From the NCBI GenBank assembly GCA_964508915.1, contig CAZDVK010000003.1, positions 62,001 to 126,000 of the forward strand: DNA of 64,000 bases, in the 5' to 3' direction. The notes under the pieces were generated by a model, which ran no database searches, was not told the DNA's origin, and worked only from the letters and a program-made list of their open reading frames with translations. Each line of letters opens with the position of its first letter. The first letter of the stretch is position 1. Of this stretch, positions 34,972 to 42,803 are shown one piece after another. The DNA comes from CAZDVK01 sp964508915 (GTDB lineage Bacteria; Pseudomonadota; Alphaproteobacteria; Paracaedibacterales; CAIULA01). Made by a program: the position numbers and the translations under genes.

Positions 34972-35712
34972 CTAAAGGGTAAATCTTTCTCCAAGGTAAA
35001 CGCGACGCACATTTTCATCAGAAATTATTTCAGCGGGAATTCCTTCGCAAATGACCTGTCCTTGGCTGATTATATAGGCTTTGTCCACAATGTCTAAAGT
35101 TTCACGCACATTATGGTCGGTAATTAAAATACCCAAATTCATATTTTTAAGGGACAAAATTAATTCCCGAATTTCTGAAACAGCAATAGGGTCAACACCG
35201 GCAAAAGGTTCATCTAATAGTAAAAATTTGGGGGTTAAACTTAAAGCACGGGCAATTTCAACACGACGTCGTTCACCACCCGACAAAGCAACAGCTGGTG
35301 ACTGTCGTAAATGGCTCATGGAAAATTGGTCTAAAAGGGCATCTAACCGTTGTTGACGAATTTCTGGGTCTTTTTCTGCTAACTGCAATACAGCCAAAAT
35401 ATTTTCTTCAACGGTCAGTCCACGAAAAATAGAAGATTCTTGGGGCAGATAACCAATTCCAAGCCGTGCCCGCATATACATAGGAACATGGGTCAGGTCT
35501 GTATTATTTAAATAAATGCGCCCCACATCGGCGGAAATAAGGCCCGTTAGAATAGAAAAGCATGTGGTTTTACCAGCACCATTAGGCCCCAAAAGACCAA
35601 CAATTTGCCCTTCTTGCACACTGATATCTACACCCAATAAAATTGGGCGTTTGCCTAAGGTTTTTCCAACCTTTTCCATACCAAATTGTGATGCATTATG
35701 CACTACGTTCAA
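34972..35712 (-). CDS. lptB: LPS export ABC ATPase LptB
   Basis: 246 aa from a TTG start. Walker A LLGPNGAGKTTCFSIL, Q-loop YLPQESSIF, signature LSGGERRRVEIARAL, Walker B FLLLDEPFAGVDP, His in LITDHNVRETL. The FAGVDP and DHNVRETL strings are LptB hallmarks. An in-frame ATG at 35679 would give 235 aa, but alignment with typical LptB suggests translation begins before it. Drives LPS extraction from the inner membrane. Confidence 0.96.
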   Translation of the reverse strand: MNVVHNASQFGMEKVGKTLGKRPILLGVDISVQEGQIVGLLGPNGAGKTTCFSILTGLISADVGRIYLNNTDLTHVPMYMRARLGIGYLPQESSIFRGLTVEENILAVLQLAEKDPEIRQQRLDALLDQFSMSHLRQSPAVALSGGERRRVEIARALSLTPKFLLLDEPFAGVDPIAVSEIRELILSLKNMNLGILITDHNVRETLDIVDKAYIISQGQVICEGIPAEIISDENVRRVYLGERFTL

Positions 35713-36217
35713 CCTTTTCTTTTGTCTTCTTCTCAGGAATTACCTTAGCCTGAACGGGTCGTTTCGTTTTACTGATTACCTTATAATGACCTGTTTTTAC
35801 AGTCACAATACCTTCATCGCCGTCAAGCGTATTACCATTTTTTTGAACTAGGTGCACTTGATCAAAACAGTGAATTTTTTCCTCAGGCACCGTTAAATAA
35901 ATGCATTTTTCAGCATGCATTGTTAAGTCATCTTTTTGATAAACAACTTTTTCACTACCGCCTGGAAGGGCATCAATTTTCTGAATTTCATTTTTATCGT
36001 TCAAAAAAACCAAAAAACTATGGGCTGTAATAACCTGACCTGTATCCCAAACGGCTTTGGCATTTCCCATAATTTCGCACAAATTTTCAGCTGTTTTATA
36101 TTCTATTTGCTGACTGGTAATGGTGATATTTTGTTGGCTATCTTGAACCTTGAATGATGACGCAACAACAGGCGTAGCAAAAGCTAATAACATACCAAGA
36201 ATAGCACGCTTAACCAT
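35696..36217 (-). CDS. lptA: LPS transport periplasmic protein LptA (OstA-like)
   Basis: About 173 aa. From the ATG at 36217 it has a proper signal peptide (VKRAILGMLLAFATPVVASS); a longer reading from 36283 would add 22 residues and bury it, so the shorter one is preferred. The OstA/LptA jelly-roll pattern ITITSQQIEYKTAENLCEIMGNAKAVW is visible. It bridges LptC and LptD in the periplasm. The C-terminal tail is basic. Overlaps lptC (8 nt) and lptB (17 nt). Confidence 0.88.
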   Translation of the reverse strand: MVKRAILGMLLAFATPVVASSFKVQDSQQNITITSQQIEYKTAENLCEIMGNAKAVWDTGQVITAHSFLVFLNDKNEIQKIDALPGGSEKVVYQKDDLTMHAEKCIYLTVPEEKIHCFDQVHLVQKNGNTLDGDEGIVTVKTGHYKVISKTKRPVQAKVIPEKKTKEKVERSA

Positions 36218-36758
36218 GTAATTTAAACTCCGGATTGCCAAGAAAAATGACACGTTTACCTTCGTCCAGAACCTTGAATCCATTAGATTTTAGGGTAAAC
36301 TTATCCCCTTTTCCATCCACTGGCACAGTATTTTCAGCCGTGCTGTTTTGCAGGTCAACATCAGCTTCTGTTGTATTCAAAACTAAGCCATTCGTATGGG
36401 TTAATTGCACATCACCCGTAAGTGTCATTTTTTTTTGGTCTTGATGGTATAAAGCATTATTTGCCGTTAACTTTACTTGGTGTTCTGTTTTTAAGCAAAG
36501 AACTATTTCCACGGAATGAAACAAAATATCAGGTGGCGATGTTTCTTGGGCTTCTTTGGCACAAATTGTGAAAGGCTGCCCTTTCGCATCGTGGCCTTGA
36601 TAGCAAATCTTTTTAGCGCCATTAATCAATTGGCCCTTAACAATCTGGGCAGCCTTTTCTGAAAAATCCGACAAATAAAATAATGATGCAACCAATGCAA
36701 TGGCAACAACAAAACACCCGTACTTTAGGTAAACTAGCTTTCTTCTTCTATCATCCAT
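36210..36758 (-). CDS. lptC: LPS export protein LptC
   Basis: 182 aa, one N-terminal membrane anchor (GCFVVAIALVASLFYLSDF) and a periplasmic LptC/OstA-like domain (GHDAKGQPFTICAKEAQE, LTANNALYHQDQKKMTLTGDVQLTHTNGLVLNTTEADVDL). Accepts LPS from LptBFG and passes it to LptA. Start 6 nt after mlaF. The family is poorly conserved but order and topology fit. Confidence 0.9.
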   Translation of the reverse strand: MDDRRRKLVYLKYGCFVVAIALVASLFYLSDFSEKAAQIVKGQLINGAKKICYQGHDAKGQPFTICAKEAQETSPPDILFHSVEIVLCLKTEHQVKLTANNALYHQDQKKMTLTGDVQLTHTNGLVLNTTEADVDLQNSTAENTVPVDGKGDKFTLKSNGFKVLDEGKRVIFLGNPEFKLHG

Positions 36759-36764
36759 AACTGT

Positions 36765-37523
36765 TTAGCTTGTAAACGGGCCTTCCGGCAGGCCATGAAT
36801 AAATTGATTAACGTAAGGGTTATCTGTCGCATCCATTTCTGCCACAGTGCCTTTCCAAACAAACTGTCCCTTAAATAATAGACCAACCCGGTCACCAATT
36901 TTACGAAGGCTGTTCATATCGTGTGTAATGCTGATAGCACTGGCACCAATTTGTCGCACACAACGAACAATCAAATCATTAATCGTACCGCTTACAATAG
37001 GGTCAAGCCCAGTTGTGGGTTCATCAAAGAAAATAACTTTTGGATTTGTCGCAATAGCGCGGGCTAAGGCCACACGTTTTTGCATTCCCCCTGATAATTC
37101 AGCTGGGTAAATGTCAGCAGCAGAAGCTGGTAAATCAACAGCCGCTAACTTTTCTAAAGCAATGGCTTTAGCGTCGTGGCGATTCATGCCTTTTCCTTGA
37201 ATCAAACCAAAGGCAATATTTTCCCAAACAACCATACTGTCAAACAAGGCACCACCTTGAAATAACATGCCAAAACTTGACATCAATGCCTGCCGTTCTT
37301 TGGTCGATAAACCTTTTACATTTTTACCTTGAATAAAAATATCGCCGGAATCAGGTTCTAAAAGGCCCAAAATACATTTGATCAGAACTGATTTTCCCGT
37401 ACCTGACCCCCCAATAACCACAAAAGATTCCTGTTCACCCAACGATAAACTCACACCATTCAAAACATGGTTACTACCAAAAGACTTATATAGGTTTTCA
37501 ACCCGGATCAGTGGTTCTGTCAT
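36765..37523 (-). CDS. mlaF: phospholipid/ABC transport ATPase MlaF
   Basis: 252 aa. Walker A VIGGSGTGKSVLIKC, a methionine-rich Q-loop FGMLFQGGALFDSM, signature ELSGGMQKRVALARAI, Walker B VIFFDEPTTGLDPI, His in ITHDMNS. The GMLFQGGALFDS and LSGGM strings distinguish MlaF. With MlaE it handles phospholipids and outer-membrane asymmetry. MlaD and MlaB are not adjacent. Confidence 0.94.
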   Translation of the reverse strand: MTEPLIRVENLYKSFGSNHVLNGVSLSLGEQESFVVIGGSGTGKSVLIKCILGLLEPDSGDIFIQGKNVKGLSTKERQALMSSFGMLFQGGALFDSMVVWENIAFGLIQGKGMNRHDAKAIALEKLAAVDLPASAADIYPAELSGGMQKRVALARAIATNPKVIFFDEPTTGLDPIVSGTINDLIVRCVRQIGASAISITHDMNSLRKIGDRVGLLFKGQFVWKGTVAEMDATDNPYVNQFIHGLPEGPFTS

Positions 37524-37526
37524 TTT

Positions 37527-38390
37527 CTATTTCCCAAAAAGCAAAGCCGTTAGCGCGTAGTTCATAAATAAAATTAAAATGGATGCTGATACAACTGCAT
37601 TTGTTGTCGCACGGCCAACACCTTCGGCACCGCGGCCTGATTGATACCCGTGATAACACCCCATGGTGGTTATGATAACGCCAAAAGCCGACGCTTTGAT
37701 AAGCCCTGAAACAACGTCGTCAGTTTCTAAATATTTCCAGGTTTGTTGCATATAGTTAGCAGGGTTAAAACCAAGCTTATAAACCCCCACCAGATAACCA
37801 CCAAATACACCAATAACATCAGCGATCAACACAAGGGCTGGCAACATTGTAAAGCCAGCAATAATGCGGGGGAACACCAAATACTTAAATGGGTTGGTTG
37901 ATAAAGTGGTCAGCGCATCAATTTGTTCTGTCACGCGCATGGTACCAATTTCTGCAGCCATAGCAGCGCCCACACGCCCAGCAACCATAAGGCCTGCTAA
38001 AACAGGGCCCAATTCACGGGTCATGGACAAAACAACAACCGTTGCAACAGCCCCTTCAGCAGAAAAACGGGAAAAGCCGGTGTAGCTTTGCAAAGCCAGC
38101 ACCATGCCTGTAAAAATAGCTGTTAGGCCCACAACAGGAAGGGAAAAATACCCAATTTGTACAAGCTGATGAAGAATTTGCGTGCCATACCAAGGGGGCC
38201 GTACGGCAAAGCGGAATGTGTTAAACAAGAAAATAGCTATACGGCCGCAGTTGGCCATAAATGCTAAAACAACGCTTCCAATACTGGCTAAAAAACGCAC
38301 CGTAAAATTTTTCCAAAAAATATATTTACGAACACTATAGCAAAAATTAGTTTGTTCCACTGAAAAAATTTTCAAGGCAGCAGATATCAA
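37527..38390 (-). CDS. mlaE: phospholipid transport permease MlaE
   Basis: MlaE/YrbE permease family, five or six membrane segments. TAIFTGMVLALQSYTGFSRFSAE, TRELGPVLAGLMVAGRVGAAMAAEIGTMRVTEQIDAL and GCYHGYQSGRGAEGVGRATTNAVV are diagnostic. The 287-aa reading begins at TTG; the true start is uncertain and may lie some 20-45 codons further in, since typical members are about 260 aa. First gene of the six-gene operon ending with rpoN. Confidence 0.92.
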   Translation of the reverse strand: MISAALKIFSVEQTNFCYSVRKYIFWKNFTVRFLASIGSVVLAFMANCGRIAIFLFNTFRFAVRPPWYGTQILHQLVQIGYFSLPVVGLTAIFTGMVLALQSYTGFSRFSAEGAVATVVVLSMTRELGPVLAGLMVAGRVGAAMAAEIGTMRVTEQIDALTTLSTNPFKYLVFPRIIAGFTMLPALVLIADVIGVFGGYLVGVYKLGFNPANYMQQTWKYLETDDVVSGLIKASAFGVIITTMGCYHGYQSGRGAEGVGRATTNAVVSASILILFMNYALTALLFGK

Positions 38391-38567
38391 TTATCAGCAA
38401 TAACATATTAGGTGCCCTTTTCACCCATAACTAAAGTTTCGTACACAATTAAAATTCTGCAACGTTTTTGCCAACACTTTTGTTGTGAACAAGCACAAAA
38501 TAGATTATTCTCAACGGGCAAAATAGATAATTTCAGTTTCATAGATTGACAAAAGAAAGAGGAAACA

Positions 38568-38894
38568 GTGGTTAAAGTTGAATGGGGTACGAAAAGAACA
38601 TGTACAGGGTGTGGATCGCGGTTTTATGACTTACGAAAAGTGCAAGCCACGTGTCCTGAATGTGGCGCTGTGTGTGATTTTAGCGCACCTGTTCGTGGGC
38701 GTCGTGGTCGGGCTGCAGCGGAAAGCTTGAAAGAAGTTGCGTTGCTGGGAGACGTTTCTTTGGTGGATGATATCGAACTGGTTGAAGAAATAGAGGCAGA
38801 TCTTGAAGGTGAAGACACTATTTTAGAAGATGATGATTTGGGTGAAGACCTGGAAGATATACCCGATGTTATGGATGGTGGCGAAGAACAATAA
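38568..38894 (+). CDS. FYDLN-acid (TIGR02300) protein
   Basis: 108 aa from a GTG start with a good GAAAGAGGA ribosome site. The N-terminal zinc-ribbon-like part WGTKRTCTGCGSRFYDLRK and CPECG contains two CxxC pairs; the C-terminal half is strongly acidic (LEGEDTILEDDDLGEDLED). This combination is the FYDLN-acid family, nearly restricted to alphaproteobacteria; function unknown. It precedes kdsB by 3 nt. Confidence 0.93.
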   Translation: MVKVEWGTKRTCTGCGSRFYDLRKVQATCPECGAVCDFSAPVRGRRGRAAAESLKEVALLGDVSLVDDIELVEEIEADLEGEDTILEDDDLGEDLEDIPDVMDGGEEQ

Positions 38895-38897
38895 CCC

Positions 38898-39623
38898 ATG
38901 AAAGCTGTTATTATTATTCCATCGCGTTTAGCATCTCAGCGGCTTGCCCAAAAGCCTTTAGCGGCAATTAATGGCAAGCCTATGGTGCTTTGGGTGTATG
39001 AACAAGCGGTCGCATCCAAGATTGGATCTGTCGTCGTTGCATGTTGTAGTGAAGAAATTGCGAAAATTATAGAAAATGCTGGCGGGAAGGCTGTTTTAAC
39101 AAACCCTGACCTTCCTTCTGGCACGGACCGTGTTTGGGCCGCCTACGAAAGTTTGGGCGAAAGTTTTGATGCAATTATTAATTTGCAAGGCGATTTGCCA
39201 ACCATTACCCCATCTTCCTTAAAAGATGTGCTTGACCCTTTGGCCCACGGTTATTCTATGGGAACCATAGCCTGCCCTATTACAAATGAAGAGGAAATCA
39301 CCAACCCAAATGTTGTCAAAATTGCGTTGGGTGATAGTCAAAATTCTGGTGTTGCACCAGGGGTTTATTTTTCAAGGCAAGCCATTCCCCATAATGCGCC
39401 AACTTATTATCATCACATCGGTGTTTATTCCTATACACCAGAAACGTTAAAAAAATTCGTCAGCCTACAACCAACAACACTTGAAAAAACAGAACGCCTA
39501 GAGCAACTGCGCATTTTAGAAAATGGCGTTCCAATTGGTGTCAAACTTGTGGACAAAATTCCAACCAGTGTTGACACACTGGAAGACCTAGAACGTGTGC
39601 GTCAAGAGGTTCAGCATTCATGA
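38898..39623 (+). CDS. kdsB: CMP-KDO synthetase (3-deoxy-manno-octulosonate cytidylyltransferase)
   Basis: 241 aa. IIPSRLASQRLAQKPLAAINGKPMVLWVYEQA is the nucleotide-binding start; INLQGDLPTI, LGDSQNSGVAPGVYFSRQAIP (compare VYFSRxxIP), HHIGVYSYTPETLKKF and LEKTERLEQLRILENG are family motifs. Activates KDO for lipid A-core assembly, consistent with the lpt genes next door. Its stop overlaps the next start (ATGA). Confidence 0.97.
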   Translation: MKAVIIIPSRLASQRLAQKPLAAINGKPMVLWVYEQAVASKIGSVVVACCSEEIAKIIENAGGKAVLTNPDLPSGTDRVWAAYESLGESFDAIINLQGDLPTITPSSLKDVLDPLAHGYSMGTIACPITNEEEITNPNVVKIALGDSQNSGVAPGVYFSRQAIPHNAPTYYHHIGVYSYTPETLKKFVSLQPTTLEKTERLEQLRILENGVPIGVKLVDKIPTSVDTLEDLERVRQEVQHS

Positions 39624-40447
39624 AAATTCTTTTTTGTGGCGATATCGTAGGCCGCAGTGGTCGTGATGCTTTTATCAAATACATCAAGCCATTAAAAGAA
39701 GCGCTTCAAACGGATTGCATTATTGTAAATGGTGAAAACGCAGCCCATGGTTTTGGTATTAACCCAGCTATTTGTCGTGACTTATATAGTGCCGGGGTTA
39801 ACGTCATTACCACTGGCAACCATATTTGGGACCAAAAAGAAATTGTGTCCCACATTCAAAATGATAAAAAGCTGTTGCGCCCTGTGAACTACCCAGCAGG
39901 CGCCCCAGGTTCCGGTTACTGTGTTGTGGAAACCGCCAAAGGCCACAAGGTTTTGGTTATTAATGTCATGGGCCGCTTATTTATGGATACGTTGGATGAC
40001 CCATTTCCAGCCATTGATGCCGTTTTAAAAAAACACCCCCTAGGGAGTTCTGTTCAAGCTATTGTTGTGGATGTCCATGCAGAGGCCACGTCAGAAAAAA
40101 TGGCCATGGGGCATTTTTGCGATGGACGCGCCAGTTTGGTTGTGGGGACACATACCCACGTTCCAACAGCAGATGGTCAAATCTTAGACGGTGGAACAGC
40201 CTACCAGTCAGATGCCGGCATGTGTGGTGATTATAATTCTGTAGTTGGCATGGATAAAGAAATTCCCTTATTTAAATTCTTGCGAAAAATGCCACCGCCA
40301 GATCGTATGAAACCCGCCACGGGCGACGGCACTTTATGTGGCGTTTTTGTTGAAACGGATGATTCAACAGGGTTGGCCTTATCTATACATTCTGTTCAAA
40401 TAGGGGGCCGTTTACAACAACGCTTACCTTATGGTATTACGATTTAA
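39620..40447 (+). CDS. YmdB-type metallophosphoesterase (TIGR00282)
   Basis: 275 aa. KILFCGDIVGRSGRDAF, IIVNGENAAHGFGI, ITTGNHIWDQKEI, VVDVHAEATSEKMAMGHFCDGRASLVVGTHTHVPTADGQIL and YQSDAGMCGDYNSVVGM give all the metal ligands of the family. The Bacillus member YmdB hydrolyses 2',3'-cAMP and related cyclic nucleotides and affects RNA decay; in alphaproteobacteria the role is not established. Coupled to kdsB. Confidence 0.92.
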   Translation: MKILFCGDIVGRSGRDAFIKYIKPLKEALQTDCIIVNGENAAHGFGINPAICRDLYSAGVNVITTGNHIWDQKEIVSHIQNDKKLLRPVNYPAGAPGSGYCVVETAKGHKVLVINVMGRLFMDTLDDPFPAIDAVLKKHPLGSSVQAIVVDVHAEATSEKMAMGHFCDGRASLVVGTHTHVPTADGQILDGGTAYQSDAGMCGDYNSVVGMDKEIPLFKFLRKMPPPDRMKPATGDGTLCGVFVETDDSTGLALSIHSVQIGGRLQQRLPYGITI

Positions 40448-40461
40448 ATTTAGGAACGTTT

Positions 40462-40965
40462 ATGTTCAAAAGCTTTCTTTTTGCATCTATGCTTTTTGTA
40501 ACGTTTAGTTTTTTGGGTGTTGCAAAAGCATCTGATTTTGAAGGTCCTATACAACATACACAGCCTGTTCAGAAATCCTACTTCGGCAAAATAACTGGTT
40601 TTGCCCAAGATTGTTTTTGGGGCTCCATCGACTTTATAAAGAAAAAGCCAGACATGGTTGGCACTGTTTTAGTTTTGTCAGCCATTACAATGATGACTTT
40701 GAACCAAACTGCTGAAGCACAAATTTATGAGGACCCGATTTCAGAAAGAATCAATTTTTGCGTACAACGTTTTTTAGAAAACGGGTTCCATATCAAAGAG
40801 ACCTTACAATCATCTGAAGCGGTTTTGGTTGCTGCCTACAATGGTACCATGCATGGCTTTTGCGGTTATGTTAAAGAGGTAATAGACATACCTGTTAGAA
40901 TTTTTGAATTATTTGCCTGTCACTACGAAGGGCACAATATTTTGTGTTTTTCAAATCCATCCTAG
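40462..40965 (+). CDS. exported protein of unknown function (167 aa)
   Basis: No known family. Signal peptide FLFASMLFVTFSFLGVAKA, cleavage before SDFEG. A second hydrophobic stretch (MVGTVLVLSAITMMTLNQTAEA) near residue 75 may be a membrane segment. Several Cys in the C-terminal half. It begins 14 nt after the phosphoesterase gene and may share its transcript. Confidence 0.65.
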   Translation: MFKSFLFASMLFVTFSFLGVAKASDFEGPIQHTQPVQKSYFGKITGFAQDCFWGSIDFIKKKPDMVGTVLVLSAITMMTLNQTAEAQIYEDPISERINFCVQRFLENGFHIKETLQSSEAVLVAAYNGTMHGFCGYVKEVIDIPVRIFELFACHYEGHNILCFSNPS

Positions 40966-40997
40966 TTTTCAGAGCCTAAACAAAAACCAATTTCCCA

Positions 40998-41013
40998 TCA
41001 ACCATTTATTAAC
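40998..41013 (+). promoter_or_regulatory. CtrA-like box TCAA-N7-TTAAC upstream of repeat copy C
   Basis: One mismatch to TTAA-N7-TTAAC. Eleven nt after it comes TATAAA (41025-41030), the same spacing as in copies A and B and in the 9967 promoter. Confidence 0.5.
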
Positions 41014-41024
41014 TTTTCCTATGC

Positions 41025-41346
41025 TATAAAAGGTTTGAGGACACATGTGGTGGTCATGGCTTAAGTGCGAGCTGTGGACGTACAGCCGGGTTTGTTGAGA
41101 TTACTCAACGAATCTCTCTTAGGTCCTCAAGAGCTTTTGTGAGGTATGTGTTCAAGCGTTCTAGACGTTAGATTTGTACCTGTTACTGTTTGATTTTTCA
41201 AGCAGAACCTATTGCGTGACTTGTTTTTAATGAGTTTCAGCAAGGGACAAAAGGATTGTGCGTTTTGCGGTGGAGGAGGCGGTGGCCAAGCACGGGTTTG
41301 GGCTTTACGGTGGCCCCGACGCAGTCGGGCGGGTATTGGGTTTTTT
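41025..41346 (+). ncRNA. structured repeat element, copy C (divergent; putative ncRNA)
   Basis: Non-coding, hairpin-rich. 5' domain: stem TTGAGGAC/GTCCTCAA (about 41035 with 41124) enclosing hairpins GCTGT/ACAGC and GTTGAG-ATTA-CTCAAC. 3' domain: TTCAAGCAGAA shared with copies A and B, a G-rich stretch, and the terminal hairpin CCCGAC-GCA-GTCGGG, where A and B have CCCAC/GTGGG. A T-run follows (41341-41346), like a terminator. An ORF across it is spurious. Homology to A and B is clear at the promoter and 3' end, weak in the 5' half. The rest of the 40966-41477 gap holds nothing else I can name. Confidence 0.55.
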
Positions 41347-41477
41347 GAATACATAGCCCCATATCCAAACGTTTTTCAGAAAAACATAAGGATATCCTTA
41401 ATTTTTAGTTAAAAATTTGCAAAAATTATTTTTTTCATATTACAATTATATTGGTTCAACTTCTTAGGAGAGTAAAC

Positions 41478-41699
41478 GTGGATAAATTTATTTGTGCTAT
41501 TGTTGGTTTCGTGGGGACTGTGCTTGGAACATTCGGTGGGTCATGGGCAACATTTGCAGCTATTGATGTATTTCATAAACACTTTATTGATGCAAACCGA
41601 AATCTTTTAGGCGAAGTAGGATATGCCAAAGTGGCCCTTTCTGTTTCAACTATTTTAGGGCTACTATCTTTATACCTGTATCTAAAAAACGAAAAATAA
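41478..41699 (+). CDS. small membrane protein (73 aa)
   Basis: Unknown. Two hydrophobic segments (FICAIVGFVGTVLGTFGGSWATFAAI split by Gly, and VALSVSTILGLLSLYLYL). The GTG at 41478 is chosen because AGGAG stands 8 nt before it; a longer reading from TTG at 41451 lacks a ribosome site. It lies downstream of repeat copy C and ends at a terminator. Confidence 0.6.
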   Translation: MDKFICAIVGFVGTVLGTFGGSWATFAAIDVFHKHFIDANRNLLGEVGYAKVALSVSTILGLLSLYLYLKNEK

Positions 41700-41718
41700 T
41701 TCTGCCCTTATTGAATAT

Positions 41719-41751
41719 AAAAACCCCTTCTTTCCTTAAGAGGGGGTTTTT
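41719..41751. terminator. bidirectional terminator between 41699 and hslO
   Basis: AAAAACCCC...GGGGTTTTT stem with a small loop and A/T flanks; it overlaps the last codons of hslO on the other strand. Confidence 0.7.
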
Positions 41752-42650
41752 ATATATTTTTGTGGGTCAAACGTATAGTTTTCATTACAAAATTCGCACG
41801 TAACGGCAATAACACCATTTTCCGTCATATGGTTGATATCATCATTACCAAACTGATTTAACATTGTTTCGATTCTTTCTTTGGAACAGGAACATTGAAA
41901 CATCAGCTTTTTTTCGTCAAACACACGAACACCACGCTCATGAAATAAACGAAATAAAAGGTCTCCATGGTTCAAAGAATGATCCAGTAATTCTTTATCT
42001 GTTAAAGTTCCTAAAAGACTTAAGTCTGTGACCCAATCATCAACCTCTTGATCTGTCTGAACAGATCCAGGTAAAGGCGGCAATTTTTGTAGCAAAACAA
42101 TGCCCCCCATATAATCAGAGCTCACCTCTGAACGACTGGTCAAAACCAAACTGGTTTGAATCTGTTCTGACTGACGAAAATAATGGTGTATGCAATCTGC
42201 CAGTGTTTTTCCCGATAGTTCAACAAGGGCCTGATGTTTATCGTCTAAATCATCAAGCTGCATTGTAATAACCATGCATCCCCCCTCAAACAGCTGAGGG
42301 ACCGATAAACCACCGCCTTTATTTTCTTCTAACACATGCCTCAACAAGTCATCGTCCCACTTAGCACAAGCACGAACATGACCTAAATGATTAATTTCCA
42401 CCACCAAAAGACGTACGATTTTGCCGCCAGTTATTTGCAGTGTTAACACGCCTGCTTCTTTCATGTCAGCACTTAAAGCAGCGCCAAAGGCAATTAATTC
42501 CGTTAGGTGGCGGTTCACAATAGCCGGATATGCGTGGCGTTTTAATAATAAGTCAACCTGTTCCCCAAGCCGAACAAGCTTTCCCTTAACGGAACCGTTA
42601 TCAAGGTAAAAAGGAATAATAGTGTCTTTTGGCCGACTTAATTCGCCCAT
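41736..42650 (-). CDS. hslO: Hsp33 redox-regulated chaperone
   Basis: 304 aa from the ATG at 42650 (a 20-residue longer reading is less likely because the family starts near this point). The C-terminal zinc/redox switch is present: CSC in MFQCSCSKERIETML and CEFC in VTCEFCNENYTFDP. FDLDN-like YLDNGSVKGKLVRL and the HLTELIAFGAAL pattern complete the match. Activated by oxidative unfolding. It follows gltA and a small gene, with overlap. Confidence 0.92.
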   Translation of the reverse strand: MGELSRPKDTIIPFYLDNGSVKGKLVRLGEQVDLLLKRHAYPAIVNRHLTELIAFGAALSADMKEAGVLTLQITGGKIVRLLVVEINHLGHVRACAKWDDDLLRHVLEENKGGGLSVPQLFEGGCMVITMQLDDLDDKHQALVELSGKTLADCIHHYFRQSEQIQTSLVLTSRSEVSSDYMGGIVLLQKLPPLPGSVQTDQEVDDWVTDLSLLGTLTDKELLDHSLNHGDLLFRLFHERGVRVFDEKKLMFQCSCSKERIETMLNQFGNDDINHMTENGVIAVTCEFCNENYTFDPQKYIKTPS

Positions 42651-42799
42651 AAAAATAACCAGCCAGCAATCGGTGCAACCCATAAGCTGATTTTTAGCAG
42701 CTTTTTCCAAAGCTCTTTCTTTGGCATGTGGTTATCGTTCGCTGCCCGAAGCATGATATCATGGGCTCTATATTCAAAAGGCTGCTGTTGCTGTTGCAT
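42638..42799 (-). CDS. small single-helix membrane protein (53 aa)
   Basis: Start MQQQQQPFEYRAHDIMLRAANDN, then a basic stretch and a C-terminal membrane helix (ISLWVAPIAGWLFLWAN). Lies between gltA (4 nt away) and hslO (13-nt overlap), which supports a real gene. An in-frame ATG at 42835 would overlap gltA. Function unknown. Confidence 0.6.
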   Translation of the reverse strand: MQQQQQPFEYRAHDIMLRAANDNHMPKKELWKKLLKISLWVAPIAGWLFLWAN

Positions 42800-42803
42800 A
42801 GCG

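Noticed and set aside
36218..36283. A longer lptA starting at 36283
   Set aside because: It would bury the signal peptide 22 residues inside the protein and overlap lptC deeply.
41127..41412. Short open frames over repeat copy C, on both strands
   Set aside because: Same reason: low-complexity Gly/Pro/Arg peptides from the G-rich domain, no start signals.
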